A stretch of DNA of 64,000 bases from Podospora comata (Eukaryota > Ascomycota > Sordariomycetes > Sordariales > Podosporaceae): assembly GCA_017354895.1 (NCBI GenBank), contig CP071493.1:3162001-3226000 (forward strand), read 5' to 3'. Below the pieces are notes generated by a model. That model was given only the letters and a program-made list of their open reading frames with translations. It ran no database searches and was not told where the DNA came from. Numbering within the stretch: the stretch's first letter is position 1; every line of letters begins with the position of its first letter. Below, in pieces: positions 32,799 through 44,403 of the stretch. Position numbers and translations under genes: made by a program.

Positions 32799-35700
32799 AT
32801 GGCTTCTTCTACGGAGGATGCAACAAACAAGGGGACGACGAATGGGCATGCGGTTCGCCCTGGGGAGGAGGAGAAGAAGAAGGAGACTACACTTGCTGTG
32901 AGGACTTCGGGGACTGCTGTTGCGTCGTCTGGGCCACCGTCGCCTGCGCATACTTTGACGGGGAAGCAGGAGCATTGTGAGTTTTTGTTGTTGTGATGTT
33001 CTTCACCTCGAAAGCATAAACTAACATTGGGATTCTTTTCTTCTCTGTGCAGACCTCAAACGCGAACTTATTTCCCAGCAAGTACAATGGGAAGTCTCGG
33101 AGCTCAACTCGCCGACGGCGCTGAGGCGATTCGGGGCACCGTTCAAGTCGCCGTTTGGGGAGGTGTCGCCGCTGGATTCGGAGCTGCCGATTCTGAGATA
33201 TATCTTTGTGCACCACATTCGGGAGTTTCCGTTTTTGGACAAGGCGAGGGAGAAGGAGTTTTGGCAGGATAAGTTACAAGTGGTGAGCGATGGCCTTTCT
33301 GGGGATGCTGGTGATTGTCTTGTAGAGGGGAAGCTGACTTGTGACGGGCAATAGTTCCTCGAATCGTTCGCCAGCAAGGGGATTTCCTCCTCGGAAGACA
33401 GATTAGAAGAGACCAAGAGGAGGAAGCTTGCTGTGAAGGCGAAGAAGATGGTGGAGTTGATGATGGTGTCTGGGGTGCCGACTTCTTCCGGGTTTGAGGA
33501 GAGGATTCGGTTCTCGGAGTTGGAGATTGTCGATGCTAATGCGATTGAGACGGGTGTTCTGTCGTCGATGCCCGAGGGTAACTACCTGAACGGGTGGGAT
33601 GTCAATATTGCTGGGGTCAGGATAACGACGGCCCGGAGGAATATCAGACAACACAAGCATGCCGTGGGTTTCCCCTGGTTGGCGTGGGTTCCCCTTTCGG
33701 GTGGTTCATCGAGTGCTAATGAGGGTGAAAAACAGGAATTCCTGCTTCGAGTCAAGCGCAAGGGCGGGATGGAGCAGTACATTGGCCGGAGATACGGGGA
33801 CTTTGCAAAGCTGCACAAGAACCTGAGAACTGAGCTGCCTGGAAAGGTGCTGCCTACGCTGCCGAACAAGAACAAATCCAATACGACGACCACGACGGAT
33901 AGTGTCAGTGGAGACAAGGACTCGGAGGCTTCTTCGATCTCGTCGGTGTCGACGCAGTTGCCGCCAAGTAGCCCGGCGAGGGATAGCTTTAGTCACCAAA
34001 GCGAGACGGGTTCGAGACTGCTTTCGGTAAAAGGTTCGTCTCTACCACGATTGAGTTCACGACGGAACAGCGCGTTAACGACGTGCCTGATAGATCAACG
34101 GAGTGGAAGGCTTTCGCCGAGGGTTTCGGTGGATGGGAGACCCAGTAGCCCTGGTGGGTTTTTGGGCTCGAGGAAAGAAGAGGTGAGTTTCCGTTGAGAC
34201 TGGGCAGCACAGAGACCAGGACTAAAGCATGATAGAACGTCGTATTGTGGCGGGAAAACCAGAGAGTGTCGCTGCGTGCGTTCTTGCGCTCGCTGCTTCA
34301 GAACCCACAAGTAGCGACTACCAAGTCAATTGAGGAGTTCCTCACAGGTGAAGCTACCAAGCTTACGGATGCGGATGTTGAGGATATCATCCGTCGCAAG
34401 AACTTGGACAAGAAGCGGGTGGAGGAACAGAAGCGCTTCTATGAGATTGCGAGGAAACGGGCGGCCGAGTTGGATGTGTACATGGAACAGTAAGCTTGCC
34501 GTGAGACGCCGCCAGGAGGGAAGCTAACTTTACACAGATTCCGGCAAGACATTGTCGAACGCAATGGCCTAACGATGCTGTTCAAGGAGATCAAGGACAA
34601 GGAGACGATTCAAGACCTCAGCTTACAATATCAGAAATTTGCCGAATGGCTACGCATCGAAGTTGCGGCTACGATATATCACCTCTTCCTCGCCGAAGAC
34701 AACTCACCAGAGTTGTTTGCCCAAGCAAAGAGGATTCACTCTCTGATTCCCTACACTCTCATGAAGAACGCCATCCGGATAGCCAACCCAGCAGCCGTCA
34801 TGTCCCACATTCTGGACATCTTCCTCGCCCAACCCTTTGGCGCCCGGTCGTTGATGCAGAGAATATTCTCCCTCACGTTGAACGACGGCATCCGAAACTT
34901 TCAGCGCTCTATCGACGCGCTCGCAGCCAAGATCAACGACCAAGTCTTTGTCGACAAGCTCAAGGCTTACAGCGACTCGGAGGAGCAGGTCAAGGTGGCC
35001 ATCCGGGAAGAGGCCGAGGCAGAGCAGATTGATGTCATAGTGGTGATTTTGAGGAGTGACTTGCTCAAGCCGGCGCTGAAGCCGGCCCAGATTGAGAGGC
35101 TGTATAATGCGTATGTGGCGTTCAACAGCGCGGTGGAGAACGTGGACGAGGAGCTGAAGCAGGGGGCGCAGCTGTTTTCGTATCTGAAGCAGTTGCTGAA
35201 GCTGCACATGCGGCAGAGGGACAAGGCGATGATGCTGAACCTGATTGAGGAGCCGGTGACGCTGCAGCTGTTTAGGGATTTGTTTACGATCTTTTACGAG
35301 CCGCTTGTGAGGGTGTACAAGTCGGCGAATGTGTATAACAGTGTGACGGATTTTGCGGCGTTTGTGGATGATTTGATTCAGGTAAGTTTTACTGTTGTTG
35401 TTGCTGATGATGATGATGATGATGATGATGATGACGAGGAGATGGCTGACAGTTGGAAACAGGTTGTTGAAAAGTGCCGAGACCAAGACGCTTCTGCAGA
35501 CCCTAACCAGACCGTGCAAGCCTTCATCGACCTTTGCCAGCGGCATGAGCACAACTTTTACAAGTTTGTCCACGAGGTTCACACACACGACAATGGGCTT
35601 TTCACGCAGCTAATGGGGTGGATTGAGGGCATTCTGGAGTTTTTAAGGCATGGCCCCAAGAACGGCAGTCTGGATATCAACGCCTTGTTTGAAGGGGGTG

Positions 35701-36110
35701 TCAGCACTGGAGTTGTCGACAAGGACAAGGCCATTGAGGAGATTGACAAGTTGATTGCCTGGCAGGAGGCCAGAAAGAAGTGGCATCACGACAAGACTAG
35801 GCAGAAGATGGCTGCGGAAGGGGGTGGCCCGGGGATGGTGGATGGGGTGCCGATGGCGTTCAAATCGAGTGATTTTGGGTTGAATGAGGATGATTTGGAG
35901 GATATGGCGTATGATGACGATTCGGAGTCGGAGGCGGAGCTGGAGATTGAGGATGAGATGGATCCGATTGAGGCGGAGAGGAGGAGGAGGGCGAGGAGGC
36001 AGGATCGGCTGAGGAGGAATGCCGGGGAGCCGGAGAAGCCTCAGGTGGAGGAGGTGCACAAGCTGAAGGAGAACTTTTTGGTGATGTTGAGGATGGTGCT
36101 TGCTGAGTAG
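32799..36110 (+). CDS. PX-domain lipid-binding protein, yeast Lec1 (Ypr097w)-like
   Basis: Probably a phosphoinositide-binding protein of membrane contact or lipid-droplet homeostasis. The model is join(32799..32976,33053..33282,33355..33663,33736..34182,34236..34489,34538..35381,35463..36110), 969 aa. The N-terminal helical module (YLKRELISQQVQWEVSELNS...) corresponds to the PX-associated domain. The PX domain (EFLLRVKRKGGMEQYIGRRY) is split by a Ser-rich loop of about 120 residues before NVVLWRENQRVSLRAFLRSL. A long helical region and an acidic C-terminus (DDDSESEAELEIEDE) follow. Introns 33664-33735 and 35382-35462 are open in frame; the latter is a GAT repeat. A further 67-nt splice inside the Ser-rich loop (near 34035-34101) is possible. 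Confidence 0.85.
35406..35433. repeat. (GAT)n microsatellite inside a LEC1-like intron
   Basis: Nine GAT units lie in the 81-nt intron 35382-35462. In the retained form they would code an Asp run. Confidence 0.8.
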
Positions 36111-37286
36111 GATGAGGCGGTGGCATTTTTGGGGAGGAGGGGGGTGGGCATGTGTAGTTGGGGGCACGGGACCTGGGAGGGGAGGTGTCATCATGGGCAT
36201 CTGGACTGGTTTCTGGGGGGGTATGAGGTGAGGTGGAGTATTTAGAGCGGTGATAGATGGGATCTTTGCTACAGTGTTAAGAGGCTTGTTGTTGAGGGTA
36301 AGGTAATAGGAGGGTAAAGGGGGGATACATTCTTTCCTATTTATCTCCATATAGTTGAAGAAGCGATAGCTTTTTGGTGGCGTTGGTGAGGGACGGCGGT
36401 CGTCCCAATCTAATAGATCAGTTTAATATTTTGTTTACTGTTGACTGTCATTGCACCAGGTAACGGTGCCAACCCCTGAATTATAAATCCGAGGCTCCCT
36501 ATAGGCAGTTGTAGCATGCATGTCACCCAACGGCCGGGCAGGGCGCCGGGCTACTTTTGCTTGTATTCATGTCACTACAAGCCGAGGATGTCCGCCGTCC
36601 GAAGAGCGGCTTGGTAGACCCGCACATGCTTTTCCCGGTTTCTGTATCCGGTGAGAGCTTGAAGCGTGGCAAAGAGGACAGCAGCACGAGACACATATGG
36701 GAGTTACACCGCGTGTGTGATATGCAGATGATCCAAATTCGGACAGGACAGACACACGGCCAGACACAACCAGTGCCGGAAGCAGAACAGGGCGATGGAG
36801 GGCATCTTTCGGGATTCTTCAAGATCTCAAGGCTGCCTGGGGTCTGAAAGAGAGTTGGCGACGGTCGCAAGGAAATTCGGAATCAGGCCGACCAGCTGGT
36901 GGATGAAGGCGAAAGCTAAACACACAATTGGCCACTGGTTGGTTCTGCCAGCCGCCAGGCGGGGGGACGTCAGCCCAGGAATTATGGAGGGGCACTGCGG
37001 AACTGGCTGCTGGGTTTGGTGTCGGCAACTCGGGTAATCAACAGGCGCTGATTGGCCGATCGAGGCTGGAACAGCCTTTGGTGCTTCGGGTCGTGGAATC
37101 ATCGAAGGAGCCAGCCGGGAGCGAAGCTGCTTGCTTTGCCTGTGCGCAGGACCGGTCTGTGCATGTCGTCCATTTGAAAGAAGCTCAAATATTTTGAAGC
37201 ATTTCAAGAGGAACACGACTTCTCCCCTCCCTCTGTTATACCCCCCCGCACCCACCCCCCCCTCTCCTCTCTTTTTTTAGACGACG
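36111..37286. promoter_or_regulatory. SDH1 upstream region with CCAAT box
   Basis: 1.2 kb without a supportable gene. A reverse CCAAT box (ATTGG, 37051-37055, within GCTGATTGGCCGATCG) lies about 235 nt upstream of the SDH1 ATG. Respiratory genes in fungi are commonly controlled by the HAP/CCAAT-binding complex, so this is a plausible site. Confidence 0.35.
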
Positions 37287-39751
37287 ATGGCATCCTCAAT
37301 GGCTTGGAGAAGGTTAGCCGCGGCGCCGGCGGTGAGTTTTGCCTTTTTGTTTGCTGAAAGAGAAGAAGCTGTTGTTTGTTTGCATTCGGCAATTGGGGGG
37401 TTGTGTTAAGGCGCAAGCCCGTGAATGCCGAGGTGATTTGGAAAAAGTTGGACTGACGACGGTCGGGAATAGCTTCCTCGCGCTCTCAGAACTCCTACAC
37501 AGAGGGCTTTTTCCACAACTAGACCAGCCGGTGAGTCAGCTGGCTTTATATACACCGTTATATTGCATTTTTGGCAATTTGCGAAACACCCGATGGACTG
37601 ACTCTCGCAGCCCGCGTTATCGCCAACGGGCCCCTCCGGGCGAAGGAGGCATCGCCATTCGTCAGCAGCAAGTACCCTGTCATCGTATGTTCTTCCCTCC
37701 CGTCGAACACAACCTCCTCCTCCCCCTATTACCCCTCGAGAGATCGGTTCCCGGCTTCTGGAGGTGGAAGCGGGGGGAAAGGAGGGGGGGAGACCCAAGA
37801 GCTAGTAATGAGGGAACACGGCCAGTTGACACATTGAACGCTTTCTTTGCTTGTAGGACCATGAGTACGATGCGATCGTTGTTGGTGCCGGTGGTGCCGG
37901 TCTCCGTGCCGCCTTCGGTCTCGCTGAGGCCGGCTTCAACACTGCCTGCATTTCCAAGCTCTTCCCCACGAGAAGTCACACAGTCGCTGCCCAGGGTGGC
38001 ATCAACGCCGCCCTCGGCAACATGCACAAGGACGACTGGAGATGGCACATGTACGACACAGTGAAGGGCTCCGACTGGCTCGGTGACCAGGACGCTATTC
38101 ATTACATGACCCGCGAGGCTCCCGCTTCTATCATCGAGCTTGAGAACTATGGCTGCCCCTTCTCCAGAACCGAGGACGGCAAGATGTGAGTAGACTTCAA
38201 TAGGCAGAATGGAGATGGCCAAGAAGCTGACATGTCAACTCAACAACAGTTACCAGCGTGCTTTCGGCGGTCAGTCCAAGGAGTACGGCAAGGGCGGCCA
38301 GGCTTACCGTTGCTGCGCTGCTGCCGATCGTACCGGTCACGCTCTTCTCCACACTCTCTACGGCCAGTCTCTCCGTCACAACACCAACTACTTCATCGAG
38401 TACTTCGCCATCGACCTGATCATGCAGGATGGTGAGTGCCGCGGTGTTCTCGCCTACAACCAGGAGGATGGTACCCTCCACCGCTTCCTCGCCAACAACA
38501 CCGTTCTCGCCACCGGCGGTTACGGCCGCGCCTACTTCTCTTGCACTTCGGCCCACACCTGCACCGGTGACGGTATGGCCATGGTTGCCCGTGCCGGTCT
38601 CCCCAACCAGGATCTCGAGTTTGTCCAGTTCCACCCTACCGGTATCTATGGTGCCGGCTGCCTGATCACTGAGGGTGCTCGTGGTGAGGGTGGCTACCTC
38701 CTCAACTCCGAGGGTGAGCGTTTCATGGAGAGATATGCCCCTACCGCCAAGGATCTTGCCTCTCGTGACGTCGTCTCCCGCTCCATGACCATGGAGATCC
38801 GCGACGGCCGTGGTGTCGGTGCCGAGAAGGACCACATCTACCTCCAGCTCAGCCACCTTCCCGCCGAGATTCTTGCCGAGCGTCTCCCCGGTATCTCTGA
38901 GACGGCCGGCATTTTCGCCGGTGTCGATGTCCGCAAGCAGCCCATCCCCGTCCTTCCCACCGTCCACTACAACATGGGTGGTATCCCCACTCGCTACACT
39001 GGTGAGGTTCTTACCGTCGACGAGTCTGGCAACGACAAGGTCGTTCCCGGTCTCTTCGCGTGCGGTGAGGCTGCTTGCGTGTCTGTCCACGGTGCTAACC
39101 GTCTGGGTGCCAACTCTCTCCTCGACTTGGTCGTTTTCGGCCGCGCCGTTGCCCACACCATCCGTGACAACTTCACCCCCGGCGCCAAGTTGAAGCCTGT
39201 TGAGGCTGATGCCGGTGCCGCCGAGATTGAGATGCTCGACCAGATCCGCACTGCTGACGGCCCCAAGAGCACCGCCGAGATCCGTCTTGCCATGCAGAAG
39301 ACCATGCAGCGCGACGTCTCCGTCTTCCGCACCCAGGAGTCCCTTGACGAGGGTGTTGAGAAGATCAACCAGGTCGACCAGACCTTCTCCCAGGTCGGCA
39401 TCAAGGACCGCAGCATGATCTGGAACTCTGACCTTGTTGAGACCCTTGAGCTCCGCAACCTGCTCACTTGCGCGTACGTATTTTCTGAGGGATTGAAGCA
39501 GAGAAAAAACATAGGCTAACGATTGACTCTACAGCGTCCAAACCGCCACCGCCGCCGCCAACCGCAAGGAGTCTCGTGGCGCCCACGCCCGCGAGGACTA
39601 CCCCGACCGTGACGACGAGAACTGGATGAAGCACACCCTCACCTGGCAGAAGCCCCACGGCAAGGTCGACCTCAAGTACCGCCGTGTTATTGGCACCACC
39701 CTCGACGAGAACGAGTGCAAGCCCGTTCCTCCTTTCAAGCGTGTCTACTAA
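37287..39751 (+). CDS. SDH1: Succinate dehydrogenase flavoprotein subunit, mitochondrial
   Basis: Catalytic subunit of complex II; oxidises succinate to fumarate with covalent FAD in the mitochondrial matrix. The model is join(37287..37331,37473..37530,37611..37684,37857..38185,38250..39473,39535..39751), 648 aa. The presequence is spread over three small exons: [15 protein letters not shown], then [19 protein letters not shown], then [17 protein letters not shown]. Mature sequence starts near [20 protein letters not shown]. The FAD-attachment His is near residue 100 in [11 protein letters not shown]. The active-site region [20 protein letters not shown] and the C-terminal [12 protein letters not shown] are present. 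All splice phases are consistent. Codon use is strongly biased to C-ending codons, as expected of a highly expressed gene. Confidence 0.96.
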
Positions 39752-40677
39752 AATAGGAAAAAAAGGCTCGCGGTGGGATGATGAGTTTGGGGTTGCTGCT
39801 TTTAATATTTTTATATACCAAATGTGAGGGATGAGAGAGTGATGAGGTGTGTTTGTTTGCCCGGGTTGTGGGGAGGAGGAGGTTTTTTACCTAGTTTTAG
39901 TAGTTTGGCATAACACACACACACACACACACACCCACACACTACAACAGCATGAAAGCACGGCGTCGAGGTCTTGGGAAAACGGGAAATTAGGAGGGGG
40001 GGAAAGAAAGAAAGAAAACTGATCGGGTTGAGGGGAAGGTTGAGATGGAAGTAAAGGGGTTGAGGGGAACATGAGAAGATGAGAGGAGGAGGGGGGAATG
40101 CCCCAGAGGAATTGAAACGATACACACTCGCACATTTAAACATTTTCTTTTTGTAGTTGTTTGTGTTTGATTATTTGTTTGTTTGCTGTTGCCCCTTGTT
40201 TTTTTTATATAGAAATTAGGGCGGCTGTGGCGAGGAGTGGTGAGAGAGGGTGGTATGAATAGTTGTGTAAAAAAAATTGTTTCGTTTTAAGTGTAAGTTT
40301 GTATATTGGTCCGGGAGATGGTGGATGGATGGTGTTGAATACAATGTTTTGTGAAATGTTTTTTTTTGTCTTGTTGTTTGCTCATGTCTTGACGGCAACG
40401 AAGAAATACATGTTTGGATTTACGACTCCTTTGTGGACTGTGTTGTATGCAAGTGCGGGCAAGAGGAGAGTAGGTGGAGGAAGAGGCCCCTATTCGAACC
40501 CCTCGAACGTCTCACTCGAGCAGACAGCTCCAACCACCATAACTCTGAACCTGACAAGAAACAAACAAAAAATCAAGCCGCCCACCGCCCCCCAGCGGAG
40601 TTCATTTTAAAAGGCGGAAATAGGATGTGGAAAGAAAAGAAAAAAAAAATAAAAAAAAAATAAAAAGAGGGATTTTG
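39752..40677. other. SDH1 3' region
   Basis: No gene is supported. A (CA)n run lies at 39913-39934. Near 40640-40670 the plus strand is A-rich, which is the T-run terminator of the tRNA on the minus strand. Confidence 0.5.
39913..39934. repeat. (CA)n dinucleotide microsatellite
   Basis: About ten CA units in the 3' region of SDH1. Confidence 0.8.
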
Positions 40678-40794
40678 GGGGCCACCCGGGGATTGAACCC
40701 GGGACCTCTCGCAATTTTTTGCGTCGACTACCAAAGCAATCAACAAACTCAGGGTGGACCCTAAGCGAGAATCATACCACTAGACCAGCGGCCC
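40678..40794 (-). tRNA. tRNA-Pro (anticodon AGG) with 45-nt intron
   Basis: Folded by eye on the minus strand. Acceptor stem GGGCCGC/GTGGCCC has one G-U pair. The D-arm is GGTCTAGTGGTATGAT. The anticodon stem is CTCGC/GCGAG with loop TTAGGGT, giving anticodon AGG. The T-arm is CCGGG-TTCAATC-CCCGG and the discriminator is C. The intron (40714-40758) sits after position 37, the canonical site cut by the tRNA-splicing endonuclease. A T-rich terminator follows the 3' end. The sequence of the D and anticodon arms closely matches yeast tRNA-Pro, which also has an intron. Confidence 0.93.
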
Positions 40795-40801
40795 TTTTCT
40801 T

Positions 40802-40832
<31 letters not shown>

Positions 40833-41552
40833 TTTTGTTTTTTTGTTGAATTGATGTTCTTTTCGAAAGGGCGGAGGTAGAGGATATGATTCGAGCGCCA
40901 CTTACGGAGTACCCATCCAGCAAACAACATGGCAAACAGTATGGCCATTATTGTTGCCTTCTGAAAAAAGAGAGGTCGAGTTTTGGGGGGTGGGGGGAGC
41001 AGAGGGTGTCACTCGGCATCAAGTGAAACAGTCTTGGGTGAGTGAGGTTAACGAAGAAAATTGACTGGAAAATGATCACTGCTGCTTGCTTGAAACACCC
41101 CCAAGAAAGAAGTGAGAGTGTAGTTTCTTGAATCAGATTTAGGGGCATCAAGCCAGTAAGTTTGTCTCAACTCAAAGAACTATACATGTCAAAAAGGGAC
41201 AACTCAACGGCAAAACCTGGATTTCCATCACTAACCCCCGAGAAATACACCCCCTTTTTTGACCTTAAATCATCTATTCACACCATTTCTACTCTCTCTA
41301 CCTGTAGAAATAAAAAGTGTTGAACTTTCGCTCCTTTTCCTTTTTTACCCCCCTTTCTTTTTTAAAATCAAAAGCCCTATCCATCTTCCCAATCCCACCC
41401 ACCCAGTGTCCTTTAAACCCATTTATATTTATTCTTCATTTTTCACACGTCAAAACCAGACGGCATGTCCGGGGGTATCGTTCATTATCGAGTTTCTCAT
41501 CTTTTTTTTTTTGGGGGGGTTTTTTTATTACTTCATTGTCATCATCGCACTC
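40795..41552. other. Intergenic region tRNA-Pro to ADE16/17 3' end
   Basis: No gene is seen. Short CTTT repeats occur directly beside the tRNA (40800-40832). Confidence 0.5.
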
Positions 41553-43501
41553 TTAGTGGTGGAACAGACGAATGTTCTGCTCCACAAAGGTGATGCCCAG
41601 CTTCTCGGCCGTCTCGAACACGGGAATGTCGTTTTGGCTGCCGAGGGGAGCGGCAATGTACTTGACGCCCGATCGGGAGGCGCGGTAGACATTGTCGGTG
41701 AAGGGGAACTGTTTTCACTTCTTGTTAGTAGCTGCTTTTTGAGTGTTCAGAACAGGAAAAAAACCTACGAAAGCATCGCTGGAGACAACAACATCGGTAA
41801 GCTTGCCGAGCCACTCAGTCTTCTCCTCCTCGGTGAAGGCGGCAGGGACCTCCTCGAAGAAGCCCTCAAAGGCCTCACGCTCAGGGCCGGACTTGGGGAC
41901 CTGACCACTGACGAGCAGGTCAATGGCGTTGCTCTTGTCGGGGCGCTTGGTGCCCTTCTTCCACTTGATGCCCAGGACGCGGGGGTGGAAGCGGAGCCAC
42001 CAGTTGTCGGCCTTGTCACCGGCAAGACGGGTGCAGTGGATTCTGGACTGCTGGCCAGCGCCGAGACCAACAACCTGGCCCCTGGCAGCGTAGCAGACAG
42101 AGTTGCTCTGAGTGTACTTGAGAGCAATGGTAGCGACAGTCAAGTCACGCTGGGCGGTCTCGGAAAGAGGCCCGGCGTTCTTGGGGGTGATGATGTTGCG
42201 GAAGGTCTCGGGCGAGATCTCGACGTCGTTGCGGCCCTGGGCGAGGGTGATGCCGTAGACGGTTCTGGTCTCGGACTTGGAGGGCTCAAACTCGGGGTCC
42301 ATCTGGAGGACGAGGTACTTGCCGCCCTTCTTCTTCTTGAGGATCTCAAGAGCAGCGGGCTCGTACCCGGGGGCGATAACACCGTCGGAAACCTCCTTGG
42401 AGATGATGCTGGCGGTGGGGACATCGACAATGTCGGAAAGAGCAATCATGTCGCCGAAGCTGCTCATGCGGTCGGCACCTCTGGCGCGGGCATAAGCCTG
42501 AGCGAGACCGGAGCTCTCAATGCCGGGGATATCGTCAACCATGTAAACCTTGCGCTCCTCGGCGGTCAAGGGCTCGCCGATGGCAGCACCGGCGGGAGAG
42601 ACGTGCTTGAAGCTGGCGGCAGCGGGCTTGCCGAGGGCCTTCTTGAGCTCCTTGACCAAAGGCCAGCTGTTGAGGGCATCGAGAAGGTTGATGTAGCCGG
42701 GGGCACCGCCGAGAACCTTGAAGGGAAGCTCGCCCTCCTTGACGTAGGCGGAAGCGGGCTTCTGGTGAGGGTTGGCGCCGTAGCGGAGGGGAAGGTACTG
42801 GAGGCCGGTAGCGTACTGCTTGCGGAAGAACTCGGAGATGGCGGCATCGTAGTCGGCGGTGTGCTCGAAGGCCTTGAGGGCATAGAGTTTCCTGGTCTCC
42901 TCCTTGACCTCACCGGCCTCGATCTCTCTGAGGAACTCGGCGTAGTCCTTGGGGTCGCTGAGGATGGTGACGCGAGAGTGGTTCTTGGCCGCGGCGCGGA
43001 TCAGAGTAACACCGCCGATATCGATCTCCTCGACCGCCTCGGGAACCGTGACATTGATCTTGGCAACCGTGTCCTTGAAGGGGTACAGGTTGCAGATGAC
43101 ATAGTCGACCTTGTCAATGTTTTGCTCGGCGAGGTCCTTCTCGTCCGAACCGAGGTTGCGAGCCAGGATGCCGGCGTGAACGGCGGGGTGGAGAGTCTTG
43201 ACACGGCCACCGAGCATCTCAGGGGCCTTGGTGATGGCAGAGATGTCCCTGGAGAAGAAGCCACACTGTCAGCCACTTTCTCCCAAAATGACTCACCCAT
43301 GAAGCCGAAGCTGGGTGACCGATCTCGAAGTAGGGAGGGTGAGGGCACTCACTCGACAGGGAAACCAGACTCCCTGATCATCTTGGAAGTGCCGCCGGAA
43401 GCGAGGATGCGCACATTGTTCTGGACAAGGCCCTTGGCCAAGTCCAACAGTCCCGTCTTGTCATAGACAGAGACAATCGCAATTCTTTGGGAGTCGGCCA
43501 T
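41553..43501 (-). CDS. ADE16: Bifunctional AICAR transformylase / IMP cyclohydrolase
   Basis: Catalyses the last two steps of IMP synthesis in the cytosol. The model is complement(join(41553..41708,41769..43248,43353..43501)), 594 aa, the usual family length. The IMP cyclohydrolase (MGS-like) domain is N-terminal: [38 protein letters not shown], and [19 protein letters not shown]. The AICARFT domain carries [26 protein letters not shown] and [16 protein letters not shown]. The final exon restores [14 protein letters not shown] and the C-terminal IRLFHH. Intron 1 contains a perfect TGACTCA (43289-43295). It is a second purine gene in the window, about 32 kb from ADE2. Yeast has two paralogues (ADE16, ADE17); the symbol here stands for the single fungal form. 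Confidence 0.96.
43289..43295 (+). promoter_or_regulatory. Gcn4/Bas1-type TGACTCA inside ADE16/17 intron 1
   Basis: A perfect palindromic TGACTCA lies within the 104-nt first intron, about 210 nt downstream of the start codon. ADE2 has the same core upstream. Regulatory use is inferred. Confidence 0.35.
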
Positions 43502-44242
43502 GGTGACTAGAGTGTATGTTGCGCGGGGCAATCTGTGATCGTGAAAGAAACCAGGAAGGTTTGTCAAGGTCAGTCAACTCTTCTCTCTTTCTTGATCATG
43601 TATGACGTGTGTGTGTCACTCACTGTCTTCCACACCAGAGGAGCAAAGCTTACCAGTTGTGTTTCTCTCTACCAACTCTCTGGATGTTAGAAAGAAGAGA
43701 AGAAAAAAAAAGAAGAAAAAAAGAGAGAGAATCAATCACACCATGCAGAGGCTCGCCTCGTCTAGAGGAGTCTAATATTTTTTTGCGACACCTCCTGCCC
43801 GTCCGCTACCCCCCCCCTCTTCCGTCACTCCCCTATCAACGCTAATGGAGGGGTAGCTACGGGTGCAATCTGCCCCACGATTCGCCGTGATCGGGCATGG
43901 CCCCACACTTGAAGCAACAGGAAATGCATCCACCAGACTTATGTAATTGCCGGGCTAGTCTCGATTGGACTGTGGGCTGGTATAAAAATCTCCTGCGGTG
44001 CCATTTTCCACACGGCGAGTCTTGCATCTTCAACCTGTTTTGGTGGTGATGTCGGTGATGGGTTGCCACCACAGCCCTTGGAGCTTCAATTGAAGCTTCC
44101 TTCCCTGTTGTTTGGGACCTGGAGCAACCCACCGTCCGACGGCCAGCCAAAACCTTGTGGCAGGCCGGCGCACAGCTGCGTCGACTGCTGACAGTCCGCA
44201 TCTGCTCCCATCAGCCCTTTATATACCGGTGCTCTGCAGCAG
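43502..44242. promoter_or_regulatory. ADE16/17 5' region and U6 promoter
   Basis: No protein gene is seen. A perfect 16-nt palindrome AGCTTCAATTGAAGCT (44082-44097) and a TATA box TTATATA (44219-44225) precede the U6 gene; the TATA lies about 25 nt before the inferred U6 start, as in polymerase III U6 promoters. Confidence 0.55.
44219..44225 (+). promoter_or_regulatory. TATA box of the U6 snRNA gene
   Basis: TTATATA, about 25 nt upstream of the inferred U6 5' end, fits the fixed TATA spacing of TFIIIB-dependent U6 genes. Confidence 0.6.
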
Positions 44243-44273
44243 GACTTTGCCCTTTGGGGCATTTGGTCAATGT

Positions 44274-44332
44274 GTAAGTTTGGCTCAACCATCTGCTTCT
44301 CACTTTGCCAATAAAACTAACCTCTCTCCCAG
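44274..44332 (+). other. mRNA-type (spliceosomal) intron in U6 snRNA
   Basis: 59 nt with a perfect GTAAGT donor, an ACTAAC branch site (44316-44321) and a pyrimidine-rich CCTCTCTCCCAG acceptor. It has the same signals as the protein-gene introns in this window and none of the features of a tRNA intron. Spliceosomal introns in U6 are known from fission yeast and some other fungi. Confidence 0.85.
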
Positions 44333-44403
44333 GAAACGATACAGAGAAGATTAGCATGGCCCCTGCACTAAGGATGACACTCTACTCAAAGAGATGCTAA
44401 AGA

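Noticed and set aside
38197-39156. 319-aa open frame antisense to SDH1
   Set aside because: Low-complexity Gly/Val/Thr shadow of the strongly codon-biased SDH1 exon.
41259-43466. 735-aa open frame on the plus strand antisense to ADE16/17
   Set aside because: It is a mirror of the biased codon use of ADE16/17 (Leu/Gly/Val/Glu-rich, no family features) and the minus-strand frame is a clear enzyme.
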